From contig JAUYBK010000160.1 of the NCBI GenBank assembly GCA_030693105.1, forward strand, positions 1 through 9,187: a stretch of DNA of 9,187 nucleotides, written 5' to 3'. The DNA comes from Methanobacteriaceae archaeon. GTDB taxonomy: Archaea; Methanobacteriota; Methanobacteria; Methanobacteriales; Methanobacteriaceae. The position numbers were made by a program, and so were the translations under genes. The notes under the pieces were generated by a model. It saw only the letters and a program-made list of their open reading frames with translations, was not told where the DNA came from and searched no databases. This document shows, one piece after another, positions 1 through 6,173 of this stretch. Numbering within the stretch: the first letter of the stretch is position 1; each line of letters opens with the position of its first letter.

Positions 1-126
1 TACCACGCACTTAAAGAAGGTAAAGCAGATGCGGCTCTGGCGGCTAGCATATTCCACTTTAACGAGTATCCCGTACCAGTGGTTAAGGAATACTTGAAAA
101 AGAATGGAATTGCAGTTAGGGTTTGA
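1..126 (+). CDS. hisF: Imidazole glycerol phosphate synthase cyclase subunit HisF, C-terminal end (5' truncated by window)
   Basis: Frame 1 is open from the first base to a TGA at 124-126 and gives 41 residues. The translation contains ADAALAASIFHF followed by EYPVPVVKEYLKKNGI and ends AVRV. This is the characteristic HisF C-terminus: the last beta strand and phosphate-binding loop of the (beta/alpha)8 barrel, then the final helix. HisF joins ammonia released by HisH to PRFAR, making imidazole glycerol phosphate and AICAR in histidine biosynthesis in the cytoplasm. Only the tail is present, so the N-terminal catalytic Asp cannot be checked. The next gene begins inside this stop codon (TTGA overlap), so the two are probably co-translated. 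Confidence 0.93.
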   Translation, partial: YHALKEGKADAALAASIFHFNEYPVPVVKEYLKKNGIAVRV

Positions 127-641
127 AAACAAAATTTAGGCGATTAGATTTGAAAAAAAGAAAACACATCTTCCTTGATGAAAAGACCAAAATCGAGAGG
201 CTGGAAAAGAAAATAAAAAAATATAAGAAATACAAGCCTCACCATGAAAAAACGGCCGAAGAAGATTTCCGTTTACAAGAAAAGGTGGCCATGTTGAGCA
301 TAGTGGCCAGCAACTTTATGATGACCGGTCACAGCCCTACCCTGGTTTTAACCAAAAGAGAGGAAGGGGATGAAGTCATGATGCCGGTATGCAGCGGTCA
401 GAAAGATCGCGCCAGAGAAATAATATCCAAAGTTGATTTCCGGAAACTCTATCGTGGGGGAAAGGGCAGAAAAACAGATCCCTTAATGATAGTAACGGCC
501 ATCTGCATGTACGTTATGCGCCAGGATAACCCTAAAAGAGGGGATATTAGATATACTAACGATTTTATTAGCAAAGTTGGGGTAACCAAGGATATCTACC
601 AGCACGTTAGCCAAAAACTGGATGTTTACCAAAATTCGTGA
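123..641 (+). CDS. Small basic protein with a TFB/cyclin-like C-terminal region, function unknown
   Basis: The 172-residue frame starts at a TTG overlapping the hisF stop by four bases. A second in-frame TTG at 150 is an alternative start, so the true N-terminus is uncertain. Residues 1-45 are very rich in Lys/Arg/Glu and look like a charged helix or coiled coil. Residues 50-70 form a helical stretch (VAMLSIVASNFMMTG). Residues 115-168 read GRKTDPLMIVTAICMYVMRQ, then a short loop, then NDFISKVGVTKDIYQHVSQKL. This matches the pattern of a cyclin repeat from the archaeal transcription factor TFB (an Ala/Ile-rich helix followed by a helix-turn-helix-like IAEVAGVTEVTIRNRYKEL). No zinc ribbon is present, so it is not a complete TFB. 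A nucleic-acid-binding role is inferred, not shown. The overlap implies co-expression with histidine genes. Confidence 0.75.
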   Translation: MKTKFRRLDLKKRKHIFLDEKTKIERLEKKIKKYKKYKPHHEKTAEEDFRLQEKVAMLSIVASNFMMTGHSPTLVLTKREEGDEVMMPVCSGQKDRAREIISKVDFRKLYRGGKGRKTDPLMIVTAICMYVMRQDNPKRGDIRYTNDFISKVGVTKDIYQHVSQKLDVYQNS

Positions 642-686
642 ATTCTGATAGGTCGCTCTAGTTAGTGATAGCAAAAATATCGCGCT

Positions 687-765
687 TATTTTTATTCTTT
701 TACTAAATTTTAATTATTAAATCCCGACCATTCACCATATGGATGGTTTTAGGACTTTTTTATTA
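687..765 (+). terminator. T-rich termination region after the hisF operon
   Basis: About 45 bases after the stop there is a T-rich run (TTATTTTTATTCTTTT, 688-703). It is followed by a short hairpin with arms ACCAT (727-731) and ATGGT (743-747) around a CCATATGG core, then GGTTTTAGGACTTTTTT. Oligo-T tracts are the known archaeal termination signal. The hairpin is short and may be incidental. Confidence 0.45.
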
Positions 766-904
766 ATAGAGACTTATTAGAAAAAAGATTCTTTTATTAA
801 AAATAACTCCGACCCATTTAAAAATCAAAAAAATAATTATAGGAAATTCTAAGATGAAAATAAAGATTCAAAATAAAAATAATATTATTTTCACACAAAC
901 TTTA

Positions 905-1097
905 TGTTATGGACCGGTCTATTGCACCGAAAATCGAAACTCATGAGCCTGATGGTGCATTTAGCACCATATTAAAGGAATACCCATAGAACTGCCTGAA
1001 AAGGAGATGTATTGTTTTTCATATGGGAAGTGAAACCACATTACGACCTTGGTGAGATACCTCGCAACTAGCTACTATGGGCATTGGATTTTTTTAT
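905..1097 (+). other. GC-richer island in the AT-rich gap: structured RNA candidate or decayed gene
   Basis: This stretch stands out from its very AT-rich flanks and is bounded on the right by successive T runs (1089-1095, 1104-1110, then more), as an archaeal transcript end would be. A TATA-like ATAATATTATTTT lies about 25 bases upstream (879-891). A perfect 7-bp hairpin ATGGTGC-ATTTA-GCACCAT is centred near 961. CCCATA (983-988) can pair either with TATGGG at 1022-1027 or, extended by one base as CCCATAG, with CTATGGG at 1075-1081. The alternative reading is a relic: 909-986 translates sensibly from an ATG (EPDGAFSTILKEYP). A one-base shift continues as IELPEKEMYCFSYGK, and after a TGA at 1031 as NHITTLVRYLATSYYGHW. 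I recognise neither the RNA nor the protein. Confidence 0.4.
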
Positions 1098-1126
1098 GAA
1101 CAATTTTTTTAACTATTTTTATTTTT
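1089..1126 (+). terminator. Stacked oligo-T tracts
   Basis: Two runs of seven T (1089-1095 and 1104-1110) and two further shorter T runs follow directly on the GC-richer island. This is the usual form of an archaeal factor-independent terminator and suggests that a transcript ends here. Confidence 0.4.
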
Positions 1127-1250
1127 CTGTAACTTGATAATAAAAACCAGTTTTATACATGATTAATATAAGACCGTGATTGGATTCACAATTTCAAAAA
1201 AACCCCTCCCTATTAAGAATAATCCGCCATAACTGAATTCCAATAAGGAA

Positions 1251-1289
1251 AACCTTAAATCTATAAAATTGCACCAATAAATTAAGGTT
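1251..1289 (+). promoter_or_regulatory. Promoter with TATA box inside an 8-bp inverted repeat
   Basis: A TATA-like CTATAAAA lies at 1261-1268, about 67-74 bases before the ATG of the next gene, giving an expected start near 1292. It is flanked by a perfect inverted repeat, AACCTTAA at 1251-1258 and TTAAGGTT at 1282-1289. A regulator bound to both arms would cover the TATA box. The TATA assignment and the operator role are inferred. Confidence 0.4.
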
Positions 1290-1334
1290 ACTTAGGATAA
1301 ATAAAAAATACTCTTCAAATCATTGGTGAACATA

Positions 1335-2027
1335 ATGAAATGGATATTTGTAGTAGTGGCTCTATTAATGATTATAGTAAGTTATTCATATATTACTATT
1401 TCTAACGGTCCTATTGAACCATTAGGACGGGTAGCATTTGTTAAATTCTTAAATCCCGACTTTTATCCGGGTCATCCCCATTCCCAACTTCTAGCCCAGT
1501 ATGCCAAGGATAGAGGATCAAAATGTGCCCTGGTTACTCATTTTGGTGGAAGCTCCCGATATCGCAGCTACCAAGAGGGAGACGTGTTCATTATATCGCT
1601 GGCCTTCATTGACACCCAGGGTACTGGGGCGGTGGGTCCTACTAACTATTTAGATTCACTCCAGATAGCCCTGTTTGGTGTTCCCGAAGGCAGATACAAG
1701 TACAAGTCGGATGGGATGGTTTTCAACACTTATGAAGAGGCCATGGACCATGTTTACACCCAGGCCAAACAGCACGGCCAGACCGGGCCCCTGCCAATGG
1801 CCTGGCATGGTAACGCCCGGCAAGGAAACCCTATCCTGATCCCGGGATGTGGATTCCCATTGTACTTCCAGATTTTAACAAAGACATATGGAGTGGTCCC
1901 GGCTTACGTGTACACCATTTATGGAATGATATTCCCCTATTTGAACAACCGATATGCACACTACGAGCTGGCTAATTACCAACAGCTTCAAGTACTGTAC
2001 AAAGATGGGAATCTGGACTATAGTTGA
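1335..2027 (+). CDS. Unknown membrane-anchored extracytoplasmic protein
   Basis: ATG 1335 is chosen because GGTGA (1325-1329) sits five bases upstream. The TTG and GTG codons at 1323 and 1326 overlap that ribosome binding site, so they are unlikely starts. The product has 230 residues. Residues 4-22 (IFVVVALLMIIVSYSYI core) form one hydrophobic segment after a single Lys, typical of an uncleaved signal anchor. The rest is soluble and rich in Tyr, Gly, Pro and His: GHPHSQLL at 46-53, THFGGSSRYRSY at 68-79, PMAWHGNARQGNPILIPGCG at 154-173. The only two Cys are C64 and C172, which could form a disulfide outside the membrane. I do not recognise the family. It stands alone, with its own promoter and a 122-base gap to the next gene. 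Confidence 0.8.
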   Translation: MKWIFVVVALLMIIVSYSYITISNGPIEPLGRVAFVKFLNPDFYPGHPHSQLLAQYAKDRGSKCALVTHFGGSSRYRSYQEGDVFIISLAFIDTQGTGAVGPTNYLDSLQIALFGVPEGRYKYKSDGMVFNTYEEAMDHVYTQAKQHGQTGPLPMAWHGNARQGNPILIPGCGFPLYFQILTKTYGVVPAYVYTIYGMIFPYLNNRYAHYELANYQQLQVLYKDGNLDYS

Positions 2028-2091
2028 TGGTCTGAAATTATTTTATGGGCTATCAATTCCTAATTTTTTAGAAAATAATAAAAGAGTACAA

Positions 2092-2123
2092 ACAATATTA
2101 TTGATTAGAATAATTAATTCTAA
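2092..2123 (+). promoter_or_regulatory. Putative promoter and palindromic operator of the proteasome-like gene
   Basis: A TATA-like ACAATATTATTG at about 2092-2103 would place the start near 2123, about 27 bases before the ATG. A palindrome with 7-bp arms, TTAGAAT (2105-2111) and ATTCTAA (2117-2123), separated by AATTA, lies between the TATA box and the expected start. That is the usual place for an archaeal repressor site. AT-rich DNA produces such palindromes by chance, so confidence is limited. Confidence 0.35.
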
Positions 2124-2149
2124 AATTAGCAATTTAAGCAGGTTTGAAC

Positions 2150-3121
2150 ATGTCACTTGTAATAAACAGCACCACCCCCGAAGGAATTGTTCTAGCCGCA
2201 GACAGCCGCCAGTCCTACCGCAATATGAAGGGCATGGCCCGCATCGGCAGCGACAACGCGTCAAAATTGTTTCAGCTCAATCAAAGGATCGGAGTGGGAG
2301 CCACAGGACTGGCATTTCTACCGGAAGGAAGTGTGGTTAAGAACGTCAGTCAGTACATCGAGGAGTATAAGCGCGACCCTGATGTGGAGAACCTGGATGT
2401 TGAAGAAGCGGCCCAGGGATTGTACGATCTTTTTAACCAGAAATACAGCTGGAAAGAGCAACTCAGTGAACTGGAAAGTAACATTGCCCACGATCTCCAT
2501 TCCAAGGGATTAAAAATCTTAAATGTCAAGAAGATGGACAACCAACTGAATTTCACCTACCAAAATCCACAGGGAATAGTGGAAGAGATTAACGCTGCTT
2601 TAGACCCAGTTGAACTATTAGTGGCAGGTTACAACACGGACGGATCCCACCAGGTATTCAGTTGCCGCGTCCCCGGGCAGTTACAAAAACTCAGGGATAG
2701 TTACGAACTGGATAAACAGTACGGAAGCTCCTGGATCGGACAGGGCGACGTGGTCACCCGTATAGTTTTAGGTTTTGACGGTCGCATCGTCAACGTGGAC
2801 TTTATGAAGGACGTTTTTGGTAGTCGCGGGGAAGCAGAAGTGCAAAGGCAGTTACAAGGGTTAGAATACGCTATTCAGTGGGGGACCATGAGTCTCCAGG
2901 ACGCAGTTGATTTTTCCACTTTGATGATCCAGACCACCAGTGCCATGCAGCGCTTTTCTGACGGCATAAATGCCGACCCGGGTGATATGCCGGGGGTGGG
3001 GGGGCCCATTGATGTTGCAGTAATAACCCCCGACCACGGTTTTGTTTGGGTTAAAAAGAAAAATATCAAGTATGGGGATGCAGAAGTGGACCTAGACGGA
3101 ATTTTTGATACCAAAATTTAA
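2150..3121 (+). CDS. Proteasome-like Ntn hydrolase with Ser in the N-terminal nucleophile position
   Basis: The product has 323 residues from ATG 2150. AGGT lies seven bases upstream, and a TTG six bases earlier is a poorer choice. The N-terminus aligns with proteasome beta subunits: GIVLAADSR (12-20) matches GVVLAADKR, and SKLFQL (38-43) matches KKLFQI. By this alignment Ser2, exposed once Met1 is removed, takes the place of Thr1. Asp18 takes that of Asp17, and Lys39 that of Lys33 with about five extra residues between. AGYNTDGSHQVF (159-170) matches the later proteasome strand pair. The C-terminal part SLQDAVDFSTLMIQTTSAMQ and GGPIDVAVITPDHGFVW also fits proteasome-like Ntn proteins. It is about 100 residues longer than a standard beta subunit and has no propeptide, so it is not the core 20S subunit. 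Peptidase or amidase activity is inferred. The membrane-protein gene starts 38 bases later and may be co-transcribed. Confidence 0.8.
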   Translation: MSLVINSTTPEGIVLAADSRQSYRNMKGMARIGSDNASKLFQLNQRIGVGATGLAFLPEGSVVKNVSQYIEEYKRDPDVENLDVEEAAQGLYDLFNQKYSWKEQLSELESNIAHDLHSKGLKILNVKKMDNQLNFTYQNPQGIVEEINAALDPVELLVAGYNTDGSHQVFSCRVPGQLQKLRDSYELDKQYGSSWIGQGDVVTRIVLGFDGRIVNVDFMKDVFGSRGEAEVQRQLQGLEYAIQWGTMSLQDAVDFSTLMIQTTSAMQRFSDGINADPGDMPGVGGPIDVAVITPDHGFVWVKKKNIKYGDAEVDLDGIFDTKI

Positions 3122-3159
3122 ATTACTACATTAAATAAGTGCTAACCGGGTTTGAAACT

Positions 3160-3852
3160 ATGGTAGATGTATCAAGTCTCACAGTACAAATTATTCCTTT
3201 AGCCGGGGCAGCTGCTGTCAGTCCCGTGGTTTTATCAGTTTTCCTGGTTATGATGTCCATGGTGGACAATCCAAAACTACCCGGGTTCTCTTTTTATTTA
3301 GGGGCCATAGTAGTGCTGCTTTTAACAATTTTTATTGGTATTTTCCTGGGTCATAAGCTCACCTCTGCTGGTGCCGGAGATCCCACCACCATCGCAGCCA
3401 TTGACATCTTTCTTGGAGCTGTTCTGGTGCTTTTCGGTCTTAAGAACTTCCGGGAAACCAGTAAAAGTAGCAATTTATTGAAGTACCTGAAAGTAGATCC
3501 TGATACCAGCAATGTTTCTAAGTTCGCCAAATACTTTATTTTAGGATTCATAGCATTTTTAACCAACTTCAGCACGGTGATATTCGCCCTATCCGCGGGT
3601 CGGGCCATTGGAATTGCTAATGTAGGTTTAAACGCTCAATTCGTTGCTATCCTGGTGTTAACTGTTATTACTCTCTTGGTGGTGGAAGTACCATTACTTT
3701 TCTTCATCTTATTCAATCAAAAAGCCAAAAAAATAACTAAGCCGGTTGATGAATGGATAAACAAACACAGTAACATCGTTACGGGGCTGTTCTGTGTGGG
3801 GATAGGGTTATTAGTGGTTTATAATGGTTTGGCTAAGCTGAGTATAGTTTAG
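3160..3852 (+). CDS. Six-helix membrane protein of the GAP/Sap (LysE-like) transporter type
   Basis: The product has 230 residues from ATG 3160. A GTG at 3139 would add seven residues but has no better ribosome binding site. Hydrophobic segments lie at about 7-32, 44-64, 77-95, 123-146, 158-186 and 204-224. The first contains PLAGAAAVSPVVLSVFL, the small-residue and Ser-Pro pattern of the GAP family (sulfolipid-1-addressing protein, LysE superfamily). The long charged loop between helices 3 and 4 (about 96-122) and the DEWINKHSNIVTG segment before the last helix also fit. Members are inner-membrane exporters or lipid-addressing proteins with mostly unknown substrates, so no substrate is proposed. 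It follows the proteasome-like gene by 38 bases. A TATA-like TTAAATA at 3131-3137 could also drive it separately. Confidence 0.72.
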   Translation: MVDVSSLTVQIIPLAGAAAVSPVVLSVFLVMMSMVDNPKLPGFSFYLGAIVVLLLTIFIGIFLGHKLTSAGAGDPTTIAAIDIFLGAVLVLFGLKNFRETSKSSNLLKYLKVDPDTSNVSKFAKYFILGFIAFLTNFSTVIFALSAGRAIGIANVGLNAQFVAILVLTVITLLVVEVPLLFFILFNQKAKKITKPVDEWINKHSNIVTGLFCVGIGLLVVYNGLAKLSIV

Positions 3853-3950
3853 ACATGAAAATGTTTTCAAGTCAAGTGCTCGCTTATTAGTGCTATTAAT
3901 GCCAGGAATGATATTTAGGGATTAGGATTGAATAAAATTTAAGAGATAAT

Positions 3951-4925
3951 ATGAAAAAAAAATTAAATTTTATAATTAAGAATAAAACCCCATTAAACCT
4001 ATCTCTAACCTTTAATAGTGGACAAACCAGTCAACCCCCCTGGAAAGAAGAGAAAGGTTACTTCCATGAACTATTCATGATCGACCGTGAGCCTTGCTTG
4101 TTGAAGGTCCGGCAGGACTCAGTGGGAAGTCTGGATATCGTTACCGAATCTCCCGAAGACTTGCCTAAAAAAAAAATCAGCTCTAAAATTCGGGAAATAT
4201 TCAGCCTAAACGATGATCTGAACCAGTTATATGACTTCCTAAGTGAAGATCCTAAACTTTCACCAACCATAGACTTTTGTAAAGGACTTAGACTTTTTAA
4301 AGCCCACAACCCATTCGAATGCGTCATATCATCCATCGCGTCATCTAACTGCTCCATATTGCGCTGGACCCGTTCCGTTCAGGACATTAAACAAAAATGG
4401 GGTGAAAAATATCACTTTAGTTCTGGCTACTTTTACACCTTCCCCTCCCCTGCCGTCCTGGGTGGGGTGCCTGAACATGACTTGGAAGAAATGCAAAGAT
4501 TTGAAGACAATTTACCAGGGGAATTCGTCTTCGAAAATAATCTGAAAGCTTGTGGAGTAGGCTACCGGGCTAAATATATCATTAAGGCCGCGCAAATGGT
4601 CCGGGAAGATATCAACCTTAAAAAACTGGCCAAGATGAAGTACGAAATGGCTTTCGACACAGTACTAGAACTCCCTGGTGTCGGACCGAAAGTGGCCGAC
4701 TGCATCCTCCTCTACGGTTTCGGTAGGGGGGAAGCCTTCCCTACTGACGTATGGATTAAACGGATCATAGAACACCTCTACTTTCCTGGTGAAGATCTAA
4801 AGCCCCCGGAAATCAGAGAATTTGGTATGGAAAATTTCGGTCAGTACGCGGGTTACGTCCAGTTATACCTCTTCCATTACGCTCGCAAGTCTGGACTTTT
4901 AGATTCTCTCCAAAAAAAGAAGTGA
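3951..4925 (+). CDS. OGG1-type 8-oxoguanine DNA glycosylase/AP lyase
   Basis: The 324-residue product matches the OGG1 architecture. An N-terminal domain (about 1-110) carries the SGQ motif (residues 23-25), equivalent to the GQ-F-W segment of OGG1. A helical core follows, with NPFECVISSIASSNCSILRW (120-139) matching DPIECLFSFICSSNNN of human OGG1. The helix-hairpin-helix LPGVGPKVADC (241-251) contains Lys247, the expected Schiff-base nucleophile, and Asp266 in FPTDVW is the expected catalytic Asp of the HhH-GPD motif. The enzyme removes oxidised guanine opposite cytosine and nicks the abasic site in base excision repair. No strong ribosome binding site precedes ATG 3951 (AAGAGATAAT only). 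The next gene starts seven bases after the stop, forming a tight operon. Confidence 0.92.
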   Translation: MKKKLNFIIKNKTPLNLSLTFNSGQTSQPPWKEEKGYFHELFMIDREPCLLKVRQDSVGSLDIVTESPEDLPKKKISSKIREIFSLNDDLNQLYDFLSEDPKLSPTIDFCKGLRLFKAHNPFECVISSIASSNCSILRWTRSVQDIKQKWGEKYHFSSGYFYTFPSPAVLGGVPEHDLEEMQRFEDNLPGEFVFENNLKACGVGYRAKYIIKAAQMVREDINLKKLAKMKYEMAFDTVLELPGVGPKVADCILLYGFGRGEAFPTDVWIKRIIEHLYFPGEDLKPPEIREFGMENFGQYAGYVQLYLFHYARKSGLLDSLQKKK

Positions 4926-4932
4926 TGATATC

Positions 4933-5559
4933 ATGGGAAAATTTTCAAAAACTCTAGAACAATTCCAAAGTGTTTCAGGAGAGCATTACCTGAAATTAAT
5001 GGATTCCCTAGAAGAAGATCACTGCTGGAAATGTCCCATGCGCTCCACCAGCACCCGAGCTTACTGCCGAGAACTGCACGCCTGGCTAAAACTACAAAAA
5101 GCACTGGAAGATGGAATTGAAGAAAAGATACGTGAAAATCATTCCAAAGAAGAATTAGACACCATTACGGCACGTTTTTTGGAGAAAAGATTCAAAAAAG
5201 AGGATAGCTATGATAACAGCACTCTGGTGATCTTAAAAGTAGACGATGATCATCCGGGCATTCCGCCCGGAAGTAGTTTGATAATCAATCCGCACCCTAA
5301 AACTGTTAAAAAGAATGATCTGATCCTCATACCAGAAGAAATGCCTTGCCCTGTTTCTTGGTTTTTTAAGGCCGGGCTCTTAGCCGGGGTGCCATTTAAG
5401 ACATCTAAAGTTGTTAGGAGTTATCATCAGGGGCCTTTATGGTATGTGGAAACCAAAGAAGGATTGCAAATACCGGTAGCGTTCCTTTTGGGAGTGGTAG
5501 TGAACATCTTCGGAAAAGATGCGGGCCTTACCGATTCCCTGGGCCTGAAAAATGATTAA
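4933..5559 (+). CDS. Conserved-looking protein with a Cys motif and a LexA/S24-like domain lacking the catalytic Ser
   Basis: The product has 208 residues from ATG 4933, with GTGATGAT overlapping the end of the previous gene as ribosome binding site. The N-terminal part holds HCWKCPMRS (30-38) and YC (44-45). Cys31, Cys34, Cys45 and perhaps His30 look like a metal or Fe-S site. A charged helical linker follows (about 52-92). From residue 96 the pattern resembles the LexA/S24 peptidase fold: STLVILKVDDDHPGIPPGSS, SLIINPHPKTVKKNDLILIP, a Lys in SWFFKAGLL (K146), and a final PVAFLLGVVVNIF like the PVIGVVVGVIR of that family. Where LexA has G-D-S-M this protein has DDDH, so the catalytic Ser appears to be missing. 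It is probably a non-cleaving, ligand- or DNA-responsive relative. The tight link to the glycosylase suggests a repair-related or regulatory role, which is inference. Confidence 0.8.
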   Translation: MGKFSKTLEQFQSVSGEHYLKLMDSLEEDHCWKCPMRSTSTRAYCRELHAWLKLQKALEDGIEEKIRENHSKEELDTITARFLEKRFKKEDSYDNSTLVILKVDDDHPGIPPGSSLIINPHPKTVKKNDLILIPEEMPCPVSWFFKAGLLAGVPFKTSKVVRSYHQGPLWYVETKEGLQIPVAFLLGVVVNIFGKDAGLTDSLGLKND

Positions 5560-5560
5560 A

Positions 5561-5621
5561 TTTATTATAAACTTAAAAAAAGATCGAATAAGAAATTCAT
5601 TTTTCTGGGGGGCATTATAGT
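5561..5621 (+). promoter_or_regulatory. Promoter and strong ribosome binding site of the GAF gene
   Basis: A TATA-like TTTATTATAA (5561-5570), followed by an A-rich stretch, lies about 52-61 bases before ATG 5622. A run of six G (5607-5612) ends nine bases before the ATG and can pair with the 16S anti-Shine-Dalgarno sequence. The TATA box begins just after the preceding stop codon, so this gene probably has its own transcript. Confidence 0.45.
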
Positions 5622-6170
5622 ATGGCTGGAAAGGATGAAGCTCTAAATTCTATAAATGAGAAAATAGAAGAGTTAAAATTACAAGTTTCGGATATAATGC
5701 CCGGTTCATCATTAAAAGAAGTTTCAGAGATTTTTTTGGAAGTTGCTACCGGTTTAACTGGGAGCCAACATGGATACCTGGCCTTCGTGGACCCGGAAAA
5801 CGGTGACAGTGTAGGAATATCCTTTTCACACCTGACTGGGGCTTGTCAGATGTATGAAGATAAAGGAGAAGCTCGTTTCAAGGTCTTAAAAGACGGGCGT
5901 TACGGTGGACTCTTAGGATATTCGTTGGACACCGGTAAATCTCTCCATACTAACGACCCCACCAATCACCCCCTATCTCACGGCCTACCGCCACTTCACG
6001 AGCCGGTGAAAAGCTTTTTATCGGTGCCAGTTATTTACCAGGGAGATATTCTGGGTCAGATAGTGCTGGGAAACGCTGCAAAAGAGTACACCCCACACGA
6101 AGTGGAAATAGCACAAAAAGTAGCGGAAGTTTACGCAGTGGTGCTCAAAAAACTTCTTTATACCAAATAA
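5622..6170 (+). CDS. Stand-alone GAF domain protein
   Basis: The product has 182 residues with a clear GGGGGG ribosome binding site. Residues 5-25 form a short charged helix. The rest is a single GAF domain of the type found in archaeal and bacterial sensor kinases: GYLAFVDPENGD (51-62), GGLLGYSLDTGKSLHTNDP (95-113), SHGLPPLHEPVKSFLSVPV (119-137), GDILGQIVLGNAAKEYTPHE (141-160), then a C-terminal helix. No kinase, output or DNA-binding domain is attached, so it would act by binding a small molecule or by partnering another protein. Cys75 in LTGACQMYE and several His residues lie where cofactor or redox contact could occur, but this is speculation. The stop lies three bases from the end of the opposing minus-strand gene, so the two converge. 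Confidence 0.88.
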   Translation: MAGKDEALNSINEKIEELKLQVSDIMPGSSLKEVSEIFLEVATGLTGSQHGYLAFVDPENGDSVGISFSHLTGACQMYEDKGEARFKVLKDGRYGGLLGYSLDTGKSLHTNDPTNHPLSHGLPPLHEPVKSFLSVPVIYQGDILGQIVLGNAAKEYTPHEVEIAQKVAEVYAVVLKKLLYTK

Positions 6171-6173
6171 TTT

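Noticed and set aside
1323..1334. TTG (1323) and GTG (1326) as starts of the unknown anchored protein
   Set aside because: They overlap the GGTGA ribosome binding site that serves ATG 1335.
642..1334. tRNA, SRP RNA or RNase P RNA in the long gap
   Set aside because: No cloverleaf, SRP GGAAG/GCAGC-type loop or RNase P core motif was found on inspection.
1954..2340. 128-residue plus-strand frame bridging two genes
   Set aside because: It overlaps the end of one supported gene and the start of another in a different frame, and its sequence is not protein-like.
2140..3162. Similar GGTTTGAA motif just before the ATGs at 2150 and 3160
   Set aside because: Only two instances, with different spacing to the ATG. 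It is probably a weak ribosome binding site and not a special element.
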